Shown: positions 31,190 through 40,110, counted from the stretch's first letter. The stretch is DNA of 64,000 nt from an uncultured Halocynthiibacter sp. (GCA_947503035.1 CANNCD010000001.1:434001-498000); one strand, 5' to 3'. Translations and numbers: made by a program. Notes: generated from the sequence alone by a model not told the origin.

Positions 31190-31816
31190 ATGTCAAACAT
31201 AGATTCTCTTTTTGTGACCCGCCTCTATCACGCTGCTCTGTCTGAGCTTGGCCAATCCATCGACGGTGAGGAATTGGAAAATTCCTGTCTTGTCATCGCC
31301 GAGGACGACGAAGCGGGCCAAGATTGGTGCGAGGCGAATAATTTCCCCGGCTACACCAGCTATGCGTCGTTGACGGATCTGGGTTGGCGGTTCCCGATTT
31401 TTGCCGATCTGATTGAGGTGCTTGATAAACACGTCGCGGCCTTTGTCGAGGATCTGGAATTTGATCTCGACGGCAAAGAGATTAAGCTTGATTCCATCTG
31501 GATCAACATCCTGCCCGAAGGCGGCATTCACACATCGCACCTGCATCCCCATAGCGTGATCAGCGGCACAACCTATGTGAACATGCCCAAGGGCAGCGCG
31601 ATCAAATTCGAAGACCCGCGCCACGCGATGATGATGGCCGCACCTGGTCGGATCAAGGACGCGCGCCGCGAGATGAAGAACTTTATCTATGTTGCGCCAA
31701 AGGTCGGCGATGTCCTGTTGTGGGAAAGCTGGCTGCGCCATGAGGTGCCGATGAACATGGACGAAGACGACCGGATCAGCATCAGTTTCAATTACGGCTG
31801 GGGCGACATTACCTAG
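31190..31816 (+). CDS. Putative 2OG-Fe(II) oxygenase (TIGR02466-like)
   Basis: This 208-residue protein resembles the TIGR02466 group of putative 2-oxoglutarate/Fe(II) oxygenases. Its core has IWINILPEGGIHTSHLHPHSVISGTTYVN, with an His-rich metal segment, and a distal LRHEVPMN histidine followed by a basic-acidic stretch that would bind 2OG. I chose ATG 31190 because it begins MSNIDSLFVTRLY, the family N-terminus, and because of the -10 box just upstream. The substrate is unknown. It stands alone between a terminator and the betaine transporter. Confidence 0.72.
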   Translation: MSNIDSLFVTRLYHAALSELGQSIDGEELENSCLVIAEDDEAGQDWCEANNFPGYTSYASLTDLGWRFPIFADLIEVLDKHVAAFVEDLEFDLDGKEIKLDSIWINILPEGGIHTSHLHPHSVISGTTYVNMPKGSAIKFEDPRHAMMMAAPGRIKDARREMKNFIYVAPKVGDVLLWESWLRHEVPMNMDEDDRISISFNYGWGDIT

Positions 31817-32210
31817 GGTAAGGTGCTGAGTTTACGCGATGCAGGCGGATTTATGATCATTTCCGCCCGTGCATTGGCCCCATAAAACATAGGGGTTATG
31901 TCGGCATTGTGCCGTTTCGTGTCGTTTTATCGATCTTTTTCCCTTTAACCGATTGTTTAATAGTCCCTAGGGGCTATGATGACCCCGATGGTTTTACGAA
32001 ACTTAAGGGTTGGTTCTGTTTTGCGCTGCAAAATAACATATTGCGATATGAAGAGACCAACGTTTTCGGCAGACCTGCCTTGGCGGCAAACTGTTTTCCA
32101 TACAATGAATTTTTGCGGGACATCCGTTGCGCAAGACAATTCCACATCGTGCGGGGCATCCCGTTCCTAGGCATGTCTGCACGAACAAAAAAATCCAACA
32201 GGAGAAGTAA
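31817..32210. promoter_or_regulatory. 394-bp region upstream of the betaine transporter
   Basis: No credible gene is present. A possible promoter for proX is TTGTTT (31953-31958), 16 bp, TATGAT (31975-31980), which would leave a leader of about 230 nt. A second -10-like TACAAT is at 32101-32106. A small inverted repeat ACATA-GGGGT-TATGT lies near 31890. An AGGAG site precedes the ATG of proX. The long leader hints at post-transcriptional or osmotic control but proves none. Confidence 0.35.
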
Positions 32211-33179
32211 ATGAAAACCCTATTGACGATGACCGGCGCAGCTGCGCTGTCTCTTGGTACTGCTGGCATGGCCCAAGCGGATTGCGGCGAAGTTTCCATG
32301 ACAGAAATGAACTGGGCCTCTGCTGCGGTTGTGACCCATGTTTCAAAGTTCATCATGGAAACTGGCTATGGCTGTTCCGTGACGGCGGTTCCGTCTTCCA
32401 CCACGCCTGCTCTTGTTTCTGTTGCTGAAACTGGCACACCTGACATCGTTTCCGAACTTTGGATCAACGGCGCACCTGCATATGAAGAAATGCAAGCAGC
32501 CGGCACCATCACAACCTCTGCTGACGTTCTGTCCGATGGCGGCGTCGAAGGTTGGTGGGTTCCACAGTACATGGTCGACGAAAAGCCAGAGCTTGCGACG
32601 CTCGAAGGTGTTCTTGCCAACGTTGATACGCTTGGTGGCCTGTTCCACACATGTCCAGAAGGTTGGGCCTGTAAGAACACAAACTTTGAACTTACACGTA
32701 ACTTCGGTCTGATCGACGCTGGTTTTGAACTGTTCCAGCACGGTTCTGGCGAAACACTTGCGACCTCCATCGCGGCTGCGTTCGAAAACCAAGAACCATG
32801 GTTCGGTTACTATTGGGCGCCAACGGCCGTTCTTGGGAAATACCCAATGGTTTCCGTTGAACTTGGCGAATACAATGACGAAGTGTTCAAATGTGCCGCT
32901 GATGCGGATTGCGACACTCAAGGTCTGTCCAGCTGGCCAGTGGGTCCTGTGAAAACTGTTGTCACAACAGATTTCGCATCCCGTGAACCAGAAGCGGCCG
33001 CGCTTATGGAAAACGTGTCCTTCACCAACGCGCAAATGGGCGAAATCCTTGCGTGGAAAGAAGAAAACGGCGCATCCAACGAAGAAGCTGCTGTGTTCTT
33101 TATCACCAACTACTCTGACGTTTGGAGTGGCTGGGTAAACGAAGACGCCAAGGCAAAGCTTTCGGTTCTTATTAAATAA
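32211..33179 (+). CDS. proX: Glycine betaine/proline-type ABC transporter substrate-binding protein
   Basis: This 322-residue periplasmic protein has a clear Sec signal peptide (MKTLLTMTGAAALSLGTAGMAQA, cleaved near residue 23) and an OpuAC-type domain. The mature part is rich in tryptophan (EGWWVPQY, WFGYYWAP, WSGW), as needed for an aromatic box round a quaternary ammonium group, and has several paired cysteines (HTCPEGWACK, FKCAADADC). It delivers betaine, proline betaine or a similar compatible solute to the permease. Codon choice is visibly shifted to T- and A-ending codons relative to neighbours, a sign of high expression. A strong hairpin separates it from the permease gene. Confidence 0.88.
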   Translation: MKTLLTMTGAAALSLGTAGMAQADCGEVSMTEMNWASAAVVTHVSKFIMETGYGCSVTAVPSSTTPALVSVAETGTPDIVSELWINGAPAYEEMQAAGTITTSADVLSDGGVEGWWVPQYMVDEKPELATLEGVLANVDTLGGLFHTCPEGWACKNTNFELTRNFGLIDAGFELFQHGSGETLATSIAAAFENQEPWFGYYWAPTAVLGKYPMVSVELGEYNDEVFKCAADADCDTQGLSSWPVGPVKTVVTTDFASREPEAAALMENVSFTNAQMGEILAWKEENGASNEEAAVFFITNYSDVWSGWVNEDAKAKLSVLIK

Positions 33180-33186
33180 GACCACC

Positions 33187-33211
33187 AAGGGGCGCGAATT
33201 TCGCGCCCCTT
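33187..33211 (+). terminator. Intercistronic hairpin after the betaine-binding protein gene
   Basis: AAGGGGCGCGA (33187-33197) and TCGCGCCCCTT (33201-33211) form a perfect 11-bp stem with a 3-nt loop, followed by TACTATTT. It probably stops most transcripts or protects the 3' end of the proX mRNA, so that the binding protein is made in excess of the permease. Confidence 0.75.
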
Positions 33212-33267
33212 ACTATTTAATCTGACCGAAGATGTCAGACCAAAACAAAATCCGACGGGGACGATAG

Positions 33268-34302
33268 ATGGCATTTTATGATGGGGTATTTAACGCATTA
33301 GGCTTGCGCGATTGGTGCGACGCTGGTGGGGACGGCGGGCCGCTGACCATGGCGGAATTGCTGGCCCAAGCAAATAACACCGACGTAGAAGAGGCGTCCT
33401 TTTGGAATATGCCGTTTCCGTCGCTCGACAATTTGAATGACGCCTGTGCGTCCTTTGGCCGATCCCGCGATATGACGGATGCGGTCGAAAATGGATTTCT
33501 GGCGATCAAAGGCGCGTTAAAAGCGGTTCTTGATCCGATCACACAACCCCTCAGCTGGGCATTGGATGGCTCTATGGCCCTCTTTGAGGCGACCCCGTGG
33601 TATATCCTTATTTCGCTCATGATGGCCTTGGCCTATTATGCGTCTCGGTCATGGAAAATCGTCGGCATGGTTGCCGCCACGTTCCTGTTCATGGCGTTTA
33701 TCGATCACTATCTCGCGGCGGTGCAAACCCTGTCGATCATCTTTGTCTGCACGACGGTCAGTGTGCTGATCGGGGTGCCTGTGGGCATCTTGATGTCCAA
33801 AAATGACACCACCCAGCGCTTTGCCGTTCCGGTGTTGGATATGCTGCAAACGCTTCCGACATTTGTCTATCTTGTGCCGCTTATCTATTTGTTTTCTGTA
33901 ACAGAATCCAAATTGTACGGGATCGCGATTATCCTCTATGCGGTGGTGCCGATCATCCGTTTGACCGACCTTGGTATCCGCCTTGTGGACCAGGACGTCG
34001 TCGAGGCGGCAGACGCCTTTGGCATGTCGTCCCGTCAGAAATTGTTGGGCGTTGAGATCCCACTTGCGTTGCCGAATATCATGGCCGGTTTGAACCAAAC
34101 CATCATGATGTCACTGGCGATGGTTGTGATCGCGTCCTTGGTGTCGGCCCCGGGTCTTGGCGTGCTGGTTCTGTCCGGTATTCGAAGCCTCGAGCTGGGT
34201 GTTGGTCTGGTCTCTGGTTTCTGTATCGTTCTGTTGGCGATCATGCTGGACCGTGTGTCCAAAGCCGCGCTTGAACGCGTTAACGTTTCTCATAAAAGGT
34301 AG
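33268..34302 (+). CDS. proW: Glycine betaine/proline-type ABC transporter permease
   Basis: This 344-residue inner-membrane protein has about 100 N-terminal residues of loop and amphipathic helix. A BPD_transp_1 membrane domain with roughly 6-7 segments follows. The EAA loop that contacts the ATPase reads EAADAFGMSSRQKLLGVEIPLALPNI. The long N-terminal region is typical of ProW-type rather than OpuCB-type permeases. It lies 6 bp before the ATP-binding gene. The exact substrate is not determined by sequence. Confidence 0.9.
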   Translation: MAFYDGVFNALGLRDWCDAGGDGGPLTMAELLAQANNTDVEEASFWNMPFPSLDNLNDACASFGRSRDMTDAVENGFLAIKGALKAVLDPITQPLSWALDGSMALFEATPWYILISLMMALAYYASRSWKIVGMVAATFLFMAFIDHYLAAVQTLSIIFVCTTVSVLIGVPVGILMSKNDTTQRFAVPVLDMLQTLPTFVYLVPLIYLFSVTESKLYGIAIILYAVVPIIRLTDLGIRLVDQDVVEAADAFGMSSRQKLLGVEIPLALPNIMAGLNQTIMMSLAMVVIASLVSAPGLGVLVLSGIRSLELGVGLVSGFCIVLLAIMLDRVSKAALERVNVSHKR

Positions 34303-34308
34303 GCGGAT

Positions 34309-35358
34309 ATGTCAGACCCAAAAATTTCGATCCGCAACCTGTATAAAATCTTCGGCGACGCCCCCGAGGATGCCCTTACCCATGTGAAAAACGGTATGGG
34401 GAAACCTGAATTGTTGGAAAAACACGGTCACGTTCTGGGGCTTCAGGACATCAATGTCGACATGCAAGCCGGTGAAATCACTGTGATTATGGGGTTGTCG
34501 GGGTCGGGTAAATCCACCCTGATCCGGCACCTCAACCGCTTGATTGAACCCACCGACGGTGAGGTGGTCGTGAACGGCGAAGACGTGCTGGCCTATGACG
34601 AAGATCAGCTCCGCGGTTTGCGTCGCAACATCATGTCGATGGTCTTCCAAAAGTTCGCTTTGTTGCCCCATAAAACCGTGCTGCAAAACACAAGCATGTC
34701 CGCTGGCATTCGCGGTGAAAACGTCGCCGAGGCCGAAAAACGCAACCGTGGTTGGCTGGATCGTGTTGGTCTTGCGGGGTACGAAGATCATTATCCGCAC
34801 CAATTGTCCGGTGGGATGCAGCAACGTGTGGGCATCGCCCGCGCGCTTGGGTCCGACAGCGAAATCATGCTCATGGACGAGGCCTTCTCGGCGCTTGATC
34901 CTTTGATCCGCACCGACATGCAGGACCTCTTGCTTGAACTGCAAAAAGAGCTGCACAAGACCATCGTCTTTATCACGCATGACTTGGACGAAGCCCTTAA
35001 ACTTGCGGATCATCTGGTGATTTTGAAAGACGGCCGTGTGGTACAACAGGGCGATCCACAGCATATTCTATTGAACCCAAGCGACCCTTACATCGAAGAG
35101 TTCGTCTCGGACATCAACTGTGCCCGCGTGTTGCGGTGCTGCTCTGTGATGACGCGCAATGATGGTAATCCCGAAGCGGATGGCGTGATTGATGTGAATG
35201 ACAACCTTGAATCCGTCATCACCCTGTCCGGTGGCGACACGTCAAAAACCTATCAGGTGAATGAGGACGGCGCGCCGGTCGGCACGCTCGCGATGAAGGA
35301 TCTGATGGTGTGGTTGGTGCCCCGCGTCGCAAGCGGCGAAGTCAAACCGGACGCCTAG
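34309..35358 (+). CDS. proV: Glycine betaine/proline-type ABC transporter ATP-binding protein
   Basis: This 349-residue ATPase energises the transporter. It has Walker A GLSGSGKST near residues 63-71, the signature LSGGMQQRVGIARAL, Walker B IMLMDEAFSALD and the H-loop FITHDLDEA. ProV-type proteins carry C-terminal CBS domains that sense ionic strength. Here the last 80 residues are short and hold no clear tandem CBS pair, so osmotic gating may be absent or altered. The stop overlaps the end of the convergent glpR gene by 4 bp, and no terminator is visible between them. Confidence 0.92.
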   Translation: MSDPKISIRNLYKIFGDAPEDALTHVKNGMGKPELLEKHGHVLGLQDINVDMQAGEITVIMGLSGSGKSTLIRHLNRLIEPTDGEVVVNGEDVLAYDEDQLRGLRRNIMSMVFQKFALLPHKTVLQNTSMSAGIRGENVAEAEKRNRGWLDRVGLAGYEDHYPHQLSGGMQQRVGIARALGSDSEIMLMDEAFSALDPLIRTDMQDLLLELQKELHKTIVFITHDLDEALKLADHLVILKDGRVVQQGDPQHILLNPSDPYIEEFVSDINCARVLRCCSVMTRNDGNPEADGVIDVNDNLESVITLSGGDTSKTYQVNEDGAPVGTLAMKDLMVWLVPRVASGEVKPDA

Positions 35359-36116
35359 TCGCAGACCGCAACTTGGGTGCCCCATTGACCGCAGAGGGAC
35401 ATAATCCCGTCGTCAATTGGGGCATCCGTGACCACCATATCGATGTCGCGCAATGACCCGACACAGGCCGGCGCACTGCGCAAAAATTTTGAATGGTCCG
35501 CAACCAAAAACGTCTGGCGGGCCTGACGGATCACGGTCTGGCTGACGCCGACCTCTTGGATGTCGTAATCCAGAATATCCCCATCCGCATCAACCGACGA
35601 GCAGCCCATGATGGCGATGTCGAATTTGAACTGTTCCACCGTGCGAATGGTCAGTGGGCCAACGATGCCGCCGTCGGTACGACGCAGCGAGCCGCCCACC
35701 ATGACGACTTCGCAATCGGGGTTGCCGACCAGAATATTCGCCACGTTAAGGTTATTGGTCACCACCATGATATTGCGGTGATGGAGCAGGGCGCGCGCCA
35801 CCGCCTCGGTCGAAGTGCCGATATCAAGGAATAGCGAGCTGTCCTCGTGGATGTGTTGGACCGCAAGGGCGGCCATCCGCGTTTTCGCATCTGCATTCAG
35901 GGCGCGCCGGTCCTCATAGCCGATGTTGCTCACGCCGGACGGAAGCACCGCGCCGCCATGCACACGGTCCAGTTTGCCATTATCGGCAAGCTCGGTCAGA
36001 TCGCGGCGAATGGTCTGAACCGTCACGCCAAACCGTTCCGCAAGCCCATCAACGGTCACTTTGCCTTCGAGGCGGGCAATTTCAAGGATTTCTGGCTGGC
36101 GAAAGGTTTGTGACAC
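35355..36116 (-). CDS. glpR: DeoR-family glycerol-3-phosphate regulon repressor
   Basis: This 253-residue regulator has an N-terminal DeoR winged helix-turn-helix (FGVTVQTIRRDLTEL, about 27-41) followed by RVHGGAVLPSG. A DeoR sensor domain follows, with the sugar-phosphate site around LFLDIGTST. I set the start at GTG 36116, where the protein begins SQTFRQPEILEIAR as in GlpR, with an AGGGG upstream. A longer ATG at 36182 would add 22 unlike residues and run over a candidate operator. It is divergent from glpD-glpK, which it probably represses until glycerol-3-phosphate is present. Confidence 0.9.
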   Translation of the reverse strand: MSQTFRQPEILEIARLEGKVTVDGLAERFGVTVQTIRRDLTELADNGKLDRVHGGAVLPSGVSNIGYEDRRALNADAKTRMAALAVQHIHEDSSLFLDIGTSTEAVARALLHHRNIMVVTNNLNVANILVGNPDCEVVMVGGSLRRTDGGIVGPLTIRTVEQFKFDIAIMGCSSVDADGDILDYDIQEVGVSQTVIRQARQTFLVADHSKFLRSAPACVGSLRDIDMVVTDAPIDDGIMSLCGQWGTQVAVCD

Positions 36117-36148
36117 GGTGGGCCCCTGTAATAGTTCGCTGTGACTAT

Positions 36149-36271
36149 GTTCGTTTGTGTGCGTTTTTACAAGTAGGATCAAAGTAAACGAACAGAATGT
36201 CGTCAGACGTCTGGTATGGTGGCAAAATTGGCCAATAATTTACGAAATCGACGAAAAGAACATAAACGAAC
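36149..36271. promoter_or_regulatory. Three AAACGAAC sites between glpR and glpD (candidate GlpR operators)
   Basis: The 8-mer AAACGAAC occurs at 36186-36193 and 36264-36271, and inverted as GTTCGTTT at 36149-36156; related GTTCGCTG is at 36134-36141. DeoR-family repressors bind repeated short TTCGTTT-like words. The last copy lies just upstream of a -35-like TTGACT (36280-36285) facing glpD. Confidence 0.55.
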
Positions 36272-36340
36272 ATGAATTGTTGACTTTTATGCGCGCTTGA
36301 TGGCATTTCCATGGTGTCGTCGCACATATGGATTAAGATC

Positions 36341-37909
36341 ATGGCAGAAACAGATACGAAGATTACCGACCTATTCATTATTGGCGGCGGCATAAACGGT
36401 GTTGGCATTGCGCGCGATGCGGTTGGGCGCGGTTTGTCGGTTCGTTTGGCGGAAATGGATGATTTGGCCTCGGCGACGTCTTCTGCGTCAACGAAACTGT
36501 TCCATGGTGGTCTGCGCTATCTCGAATATTTTGAGGTCCGTCTCGTGCGCGAGGCGCTGATCGAACGCGAAACCCTATTGGCTGCCATGCCGCACATCAG
36601 CTGGCCGATGCGGTTCGTTTTGCCCTATCACAAGGACATGCGGTTCGAGGGCACGACGCCCACATCGCGCCTGTTGAACACGGTCATGCCATGGATGAAG
36701 GGGCGCCGCCCTGCGTGGCTGATCCGGCTGGGCCTGTTCATGTATGATAATCTGGGTGGGCGTAAATATTTGCCCGGTACGGCCACCGTTGATCTAACCA
36801 ACGGCCCCGAGGGCGCGCCGATTTTGGACAAATTCACCAAGGCCTATGAGTATAGCGATTGCTGGATTGAGGACAGCCGCCTTGTGGCGCTGAATGCGCG
36901 CGACGCGGCGGAACGCGGTGCCGATATCATGGTCCAGACCAAGGTTACATCCGCCGAACGGGTGGGGGATATTTGGCAGGTGACCACCGAAACCGGCGGC
37001 GAAACCACGGTGCACAAGGCCCGCATGTTGGTGAACGCCGGCGGCCCGTGGGTGGAAAACATCATCCGCAACACTGCGCGCCAAAACACCACCGAGGGCG
37101 TGCGTTTGGTTCGCGGCAGCCACATCGTCGTGCCGAAACTCTATGACCACGACAAATGCTATTTCTTCCAAGGCGAAGACGGGCGGATCATTTTCGCGAT
37201 CCCCTATGAGACCGACTTTACCCTGATTGGCACCACGGACGCCGACCATGACGCGCCCGACACCAAACCCGAATGCAGCGAGGCCGAGGCGGATTACCTG
37301 CGGGATTTTGCGGCGGGGTATTTCAAGGCGCCGATTTCCAAGGACGACATCGTTTGGACCTATTCCGGCGTGCGGCCCTTGTATGACGACGGGGCGTCCT
37401 CGGCGACGGCGGCGACGCGTGAATATGTGCTGCGGATGAACACCGATGGTGGCGCGCCGATGTTGAACATCTTTGGCGGTAAAATCACGACCTACCGCAA
37501 ATTGGCCGAGTCCGCGATGGACGAGATCGCGCCGTTTTTCGACACGGTCGGCGACGAATGGACCGCCGGTGTTGCCATGCCGGGGGGGGATTTCCCCGTG
37601 GACGGTGTCGATGCGCTTATCAGTGATCTGCGCGCGACATATCCGTTTTTGGATGACCGCTGGGCGAAACGTCTGGTGCGGGCCTATGGCACCGACGCCA
37701 AGCTGATTTTGGGCGATGCGGCCACGGCCGGTGATCTGGGTGTTGATTTTGACGCCACCCTGACCGAGGCTGAGGTCAACTGGCTGTGCACGCACGAATT
37801 TGCCACACGCGCCGAGGACGTATTGTGGCGCAGGTCCAAACTGGGCCTGCGGATCGACGACGCGGGGCAGGCGCGTCTGGCCAGTTGGTTCGACGCCAAA
37901 AACGCATAA
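36341..37909 (+). CDS. glpD: Glycerol-3-phosphate dehydrogenase (FAD)
   Basis: GlpD oxidises glycerol-3-phosphate to dihydroxyacetone phosphate at the membrane and passes electrons to quinone. The 522-residue protein starts with the FAD-binding FIIGGGINGVGIARDA motif (about 12-27). It has the FHGGLRYLE family signature near residue 50 and a C-terminal helical domain. I prefer ATG 36341 because it places the FAD motif at the usual distance. An in-frame ATG at 36311 would add 10 residues, and neither has a strong ribosome-binding site. It is followed by glpK 12 bp downstream. Confidence 0.93.
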   Translation: MAETDTKITDLFIIGGGINGVGIARDAVGRGLSVRLAEMDDLASATSSASTKLFHGGLRYLEYFEVRLVREALIERETLLAAMPHISWPMRFVLPYHKDMRFEGTTPTSRLLNTVMPWMKGRRPAWLIRLGLFMYDNLGGRKYLPGTATVDLTNGPEGAPILDKFTKAYEYSDCWIEDSRLVALNARDAAERGADIMVQTKVTSAERVGDIWQVTTETGGETTVHKARMLVNAGGPWVENIIRNTARQNTTEGVRLVRGSHIVVPKLYDHDKCYFFQGEDGRIIFAIPYETDFTLIGTTDADHDAPDTKPECSEAEADYLRDFAAGYFKAPISKDDIVWTYSGVRPLYDDGASSATAATREYVLRMNTDGGAPMLNIFGGKITTYRKLAESAMDEIAPFFDTVGDEWTAGVAMPGGDFPVDGVDALISDLRATYPFLDDRWAKRLVRAYGTDAKLILGDAATAGDLGVDFDATLTEAEVNWLCTHEFATRAEDVLWRRSKLGLRIDDAGQARLASWFDAKNA

Positions 37910-37921
37910 GGGAGAGAGACC

Positions 37922-39406
37922 ATGGGATATATTCTGGCGATTGATCAGGGCACAACATCAAGCCGCGCCATCATTTTCGACGACGCGATGCAGATCGTGA
38001 CCTCGGATCAAATGGAATTCACCCAACATTTCCCCGATAGCGGCTGGGTTGAACACACCCCGAATGAATTGTGGAATACGGTGATTTCGACCTGCCATGG
38101 CGCGTTTAAGAAGGCCGATATCACCGCCGCCGATATCGCGGGCATTGGCATCACCAACCAACGCGAAACGACAATCGTCTGGGACAAGGTCACGGGCGAG
38201 CCGGTTTATAACGCCATTGTCTGGCAGGATCGTCGTACCGCGAAAACCTGTGATGCGCTGCGTGATGCGGGCCATGAACCCATGTTCACGGATGCCACGG
38301 GGCTTTTGCTTGATCCGTATTTTTCGGGCACCAAATTGGCGTGGATCTTGGACAATGTCGAAGGGGTGCGCACCCGTGCCGAGGCGGGCGAATTGTTGTT
38401 TGGTACGGTGGATTGTTACCTTATGTGGCGGTTCACCAATGGGGCGTCCCATGTGACCGATGCGACCAACGCTGCGCGCACGTTGTTATACGATATCCGC
38501 AAAGGGGCGTGGAGCCGCGAGATTTGCGATTTGTTGAACATACCCATGGCGATGTTGCCCGAGGTTAAGGATTGCGCCGCCGATTTTGGCACCGTCGCGC
38601 CGGAACATCTTGGGGCGGCTGTGCCGATCCTTGGGGTGGCAGGCGATCAACAGGCGGCGACGATTGGTCAGGCCTGTTTCGAACCTGGCATGATGAAGTC
38701 CACATATGGCACCGGATGTTTCGCATTGATGAACACGGGCGATGTGCCGGTGACGTCAAACAATCGTTTGTTAACCACGATCGCCTACCAATTCGACGGC
38801 AAGCCGACCTATGCCCTCGAAGGGTCGATCTTTATCGCGGGGGCCGTTGTGCAATGGCTGCGCGATGGGCTGGGCGTGATTGCCAGTGCCGCCGAAAGCC
38901 AAACCATGGCCGAGGCCGCCGACCCCATGCAGGACGTCGTGGTTGTACCGGCGTTCACCGGGCTTGGTGCGCCATACTGGAATGCCGAATGTCGCGGGGC
39001 GGTGTATGGCCTGACGCGCAATTCGGGACCCAACGAACTGGCGCGTGCCGCCCTCGAAAGCGTTGGTTTTCAGACGCTTGATCTGCTCAATGCGATGCGC
39101 GCGGATTGGGATGGGGACGGGCGCGCGGCCCTTCGGGTCGATGGCGGTATGAGCAACAGCAACTTTGCCATGCAGTTTCTGGCCGATGTCATCGATGCAC
39201 CGGTGGATCGCCCGACCGTGGTAGAAACCACCGCCCTCGGGGTTGCGTGGTTGGCCGGAATGCGCGCGGGGCTCTATCCCTCACGCGAAGAATTCGCCAA
39301 GACATGGAAGGTCGACAAGAACTTCGTGCCCGTGATGGCGACGGAACAGCGGCGCAAGAAGACCGAAAAATGGTCACGTGCCGTGACGGCAACACTGTCA
39401 GTCTAG
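37922..39406 (+). CDS. glpK: Glycerol kinase
   Basis: GlpK phosphorylates glycerol to trap it in the cell. The 494-residue FGGY-family kinase has the phosphate-binding [15 protein letters not shown] at residues 5-19 and the WQDRRT segment near residue 101. The FGGY signature region [16 protein letters not shown] and the late [16 protein letters not shown] (ATP site) are also present. A GGAGAGAG site lies just before the ATG. No glpF facilitator is seen in this locus. A hairpin follows the stop. Confidence 0.97.
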   Translation: MGYILAIDQGTTSSRAIIFDDAMQIVTSDQMEFTQHFPDSGWVEHTPNELWNTVISTCHGAFKKADITAADIAGIGITNQRETTIVWDKVTGEPVYNAIVWQDRRTAKTCDALRDAGHEPMFTDATGLLLDPYFSGTKLAWILDNVEGVRTRAEAGELLFGTVDCYLMWRFTNGASHVTDATNAARTLLYDIRKGAWSREICDLLNIPMAMLPEVKDCAADFGTVAPEHLGAAVPILGVAGDQQAATIGQACFEPGMMKSTYGTGCFALMNTGDVPVTSNNRLLTTIAYQFDGKPTYALEGSIFIAGAVVQWLRDGLGVIASAAESQTMAEAADPMQDVVVVPAFTGLGAPYWNAECRGAVYGLTRNSGPNELARAALESVGFQTLDLLNAMRADWDGDGRAALRVDGGMSNSNFAMQFLADVIDAPVDRPTVVETTALGVAWLAGMRAGLYPSREEFAKTWKVDKNFVPVMATEQRRKKTEKWSRAVTATLSV

Positions 39407-39433
39407 TCACTGAATAATACTGTTCTTGGAATT

Positions 39434-39475
39434 TTTCCCCTGTGCTGTATGAATGCGCAGGGGAAACATGTTTTT
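39434..39475 (+). terminator. Terminator after glpK
   Basis: TTTCCCCTGTGC (39434-39445) pairs with GCGCAGGGGAAA (39455-39466) through a 9-nt loop, with one G-U pair. TTTTT follows at 39471-39475. Confidence 0.7.
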
Positions 39476-39493
39476 ACGATAATTTACGTCGTT

Positions 39494-39510
39494 GTTAACC
39501 CAAATTAACG
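39494..39510. repeat. GTTAAC-N5-TTAACG element, copy 1
   Basis: A 17-bp element 53 bp upstream of the ArsR-family start matches a copy at 40094-40110 at 15 of 17 positions and lies exactly 600 bp from it. It resembles a CtrA box (TTAA-N7-TTAA) but has 6 bp between the TTAA words. Confidence 0.5.
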
Positions 39511-39563
39511 AATTGTTTTGTTTACTCGTTCTTGTGTTTTTTTATTTTAGTCCGGAATTTGCT

Positions 39564-39881
39564 ATGAAAATTGATGAACTTGAGCCGCAAATCGACAAGG
39601 CAACCAGCCTATTGCGCATGCTTTCAAACCCAGTGCGTCTTAAACTTATGTGTCTAATGAGTGACAAAGAAATGAGCGTCCTTGAACTTGCGGACGCGCT
39701 CAGTTTGTCGCAGCCGGCGGTGTCTCACCACCTTAAGCTGTTGCGCACGGCCGGGGTTGTGCAGTCGCGTCGTGAGGCGCAGACGATCTATAATCGCATC
39801 GAAGGCCATGAGGTTACGACCATCATGAACACCCTGAGCGAGCTATATTGTCAGCCCGAGCACGTCGCGGCATCCCAATAA
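39564..39881 (+). CDS. ArsR-family regulator with SqrR/BigR-like cysteine pair
   Basis: This 105-residue winged-helix regulator has its recognition helix in SLSQPAVSHHLKLLR (residues 47-61). There is no ArsR metal-binding ELCVCDL-type motif. Instead Cys30 (LKLMCLMSD) and Cys96 (LYCQPEH) are 66 residues apart. This spacing is the same as Cys41/Cys107 of Rhodobacter SqrR and Cys42/Cys108 of BigR, which sense persulfides through a thiol bridge. I chose ATG 39564 with a CGGA site upstream; an in-frame ATG at 39492 would add a hydrophobic tail foreign to the family. It lies alone, between glpK and nrdJ. Confidence 0.85.
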   Translation: MKIDELEPQIDKATSLLRMLSNPVRLKLMCLMSDKEMSVLELADALSLSQPAVSHHLKLLRTAGVVQSRREAQTIYNRIEGHEVTTIMNTLSELYCQPEHVAASQ

Positions 39882-40093
39882 ACCGGTTCAAATGCCAGAT
39901 TGATTCCTTCGTGATGTTAACACTTCCGACCTTTCTGACGGGTGGGTGAGGTATTATTGCGGGTTAGAACGGGGAATGATCAGGATTTAGGCGTCAACAT
40001 ATCGTGCCCGCGGTTACTGTGGATAAACCTGTGTATAACTTTAACCGCAAAGCGATCACCCGCAATTTTCAAGTCTTTTCGCTCGGTTCAAAA

Positions 40094-40110
40094 GTTAACG
40101 AAAATTAACG
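40094..40110. repeat. GTTAAC-N5-TTAACG element, copy 2
   Basis: This 17-bp element in front of nrdJ differs from the copy at 39494-39510 only at two central positions. It lies about 70 bp upstream of the candidate nrdJ -35 box. Confidence 0.5.

Noticed and set aside
31909-32214. Possible 101-codon gene upstream of proX
   Set aside because: It has no ribosome-binding site, no known family and an odd composition, and runs into the proX start. I consider it part of the long leader or upstream region.
34309-35358. ProV with osmosensing CBS domains
   Set aside because: The C-terminal 80 residues are too short for a complete tandem CBS pair, so I did not claim osmotic gating.
40018-40038. DnaA boxes as a chromosomal or plasmid origin
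   Set aside because: Only two boxes are present, with no AT-rich unwinding element or dnaA/hemE/repABC neighbours. A role at the nrdJ promoter is more likely.
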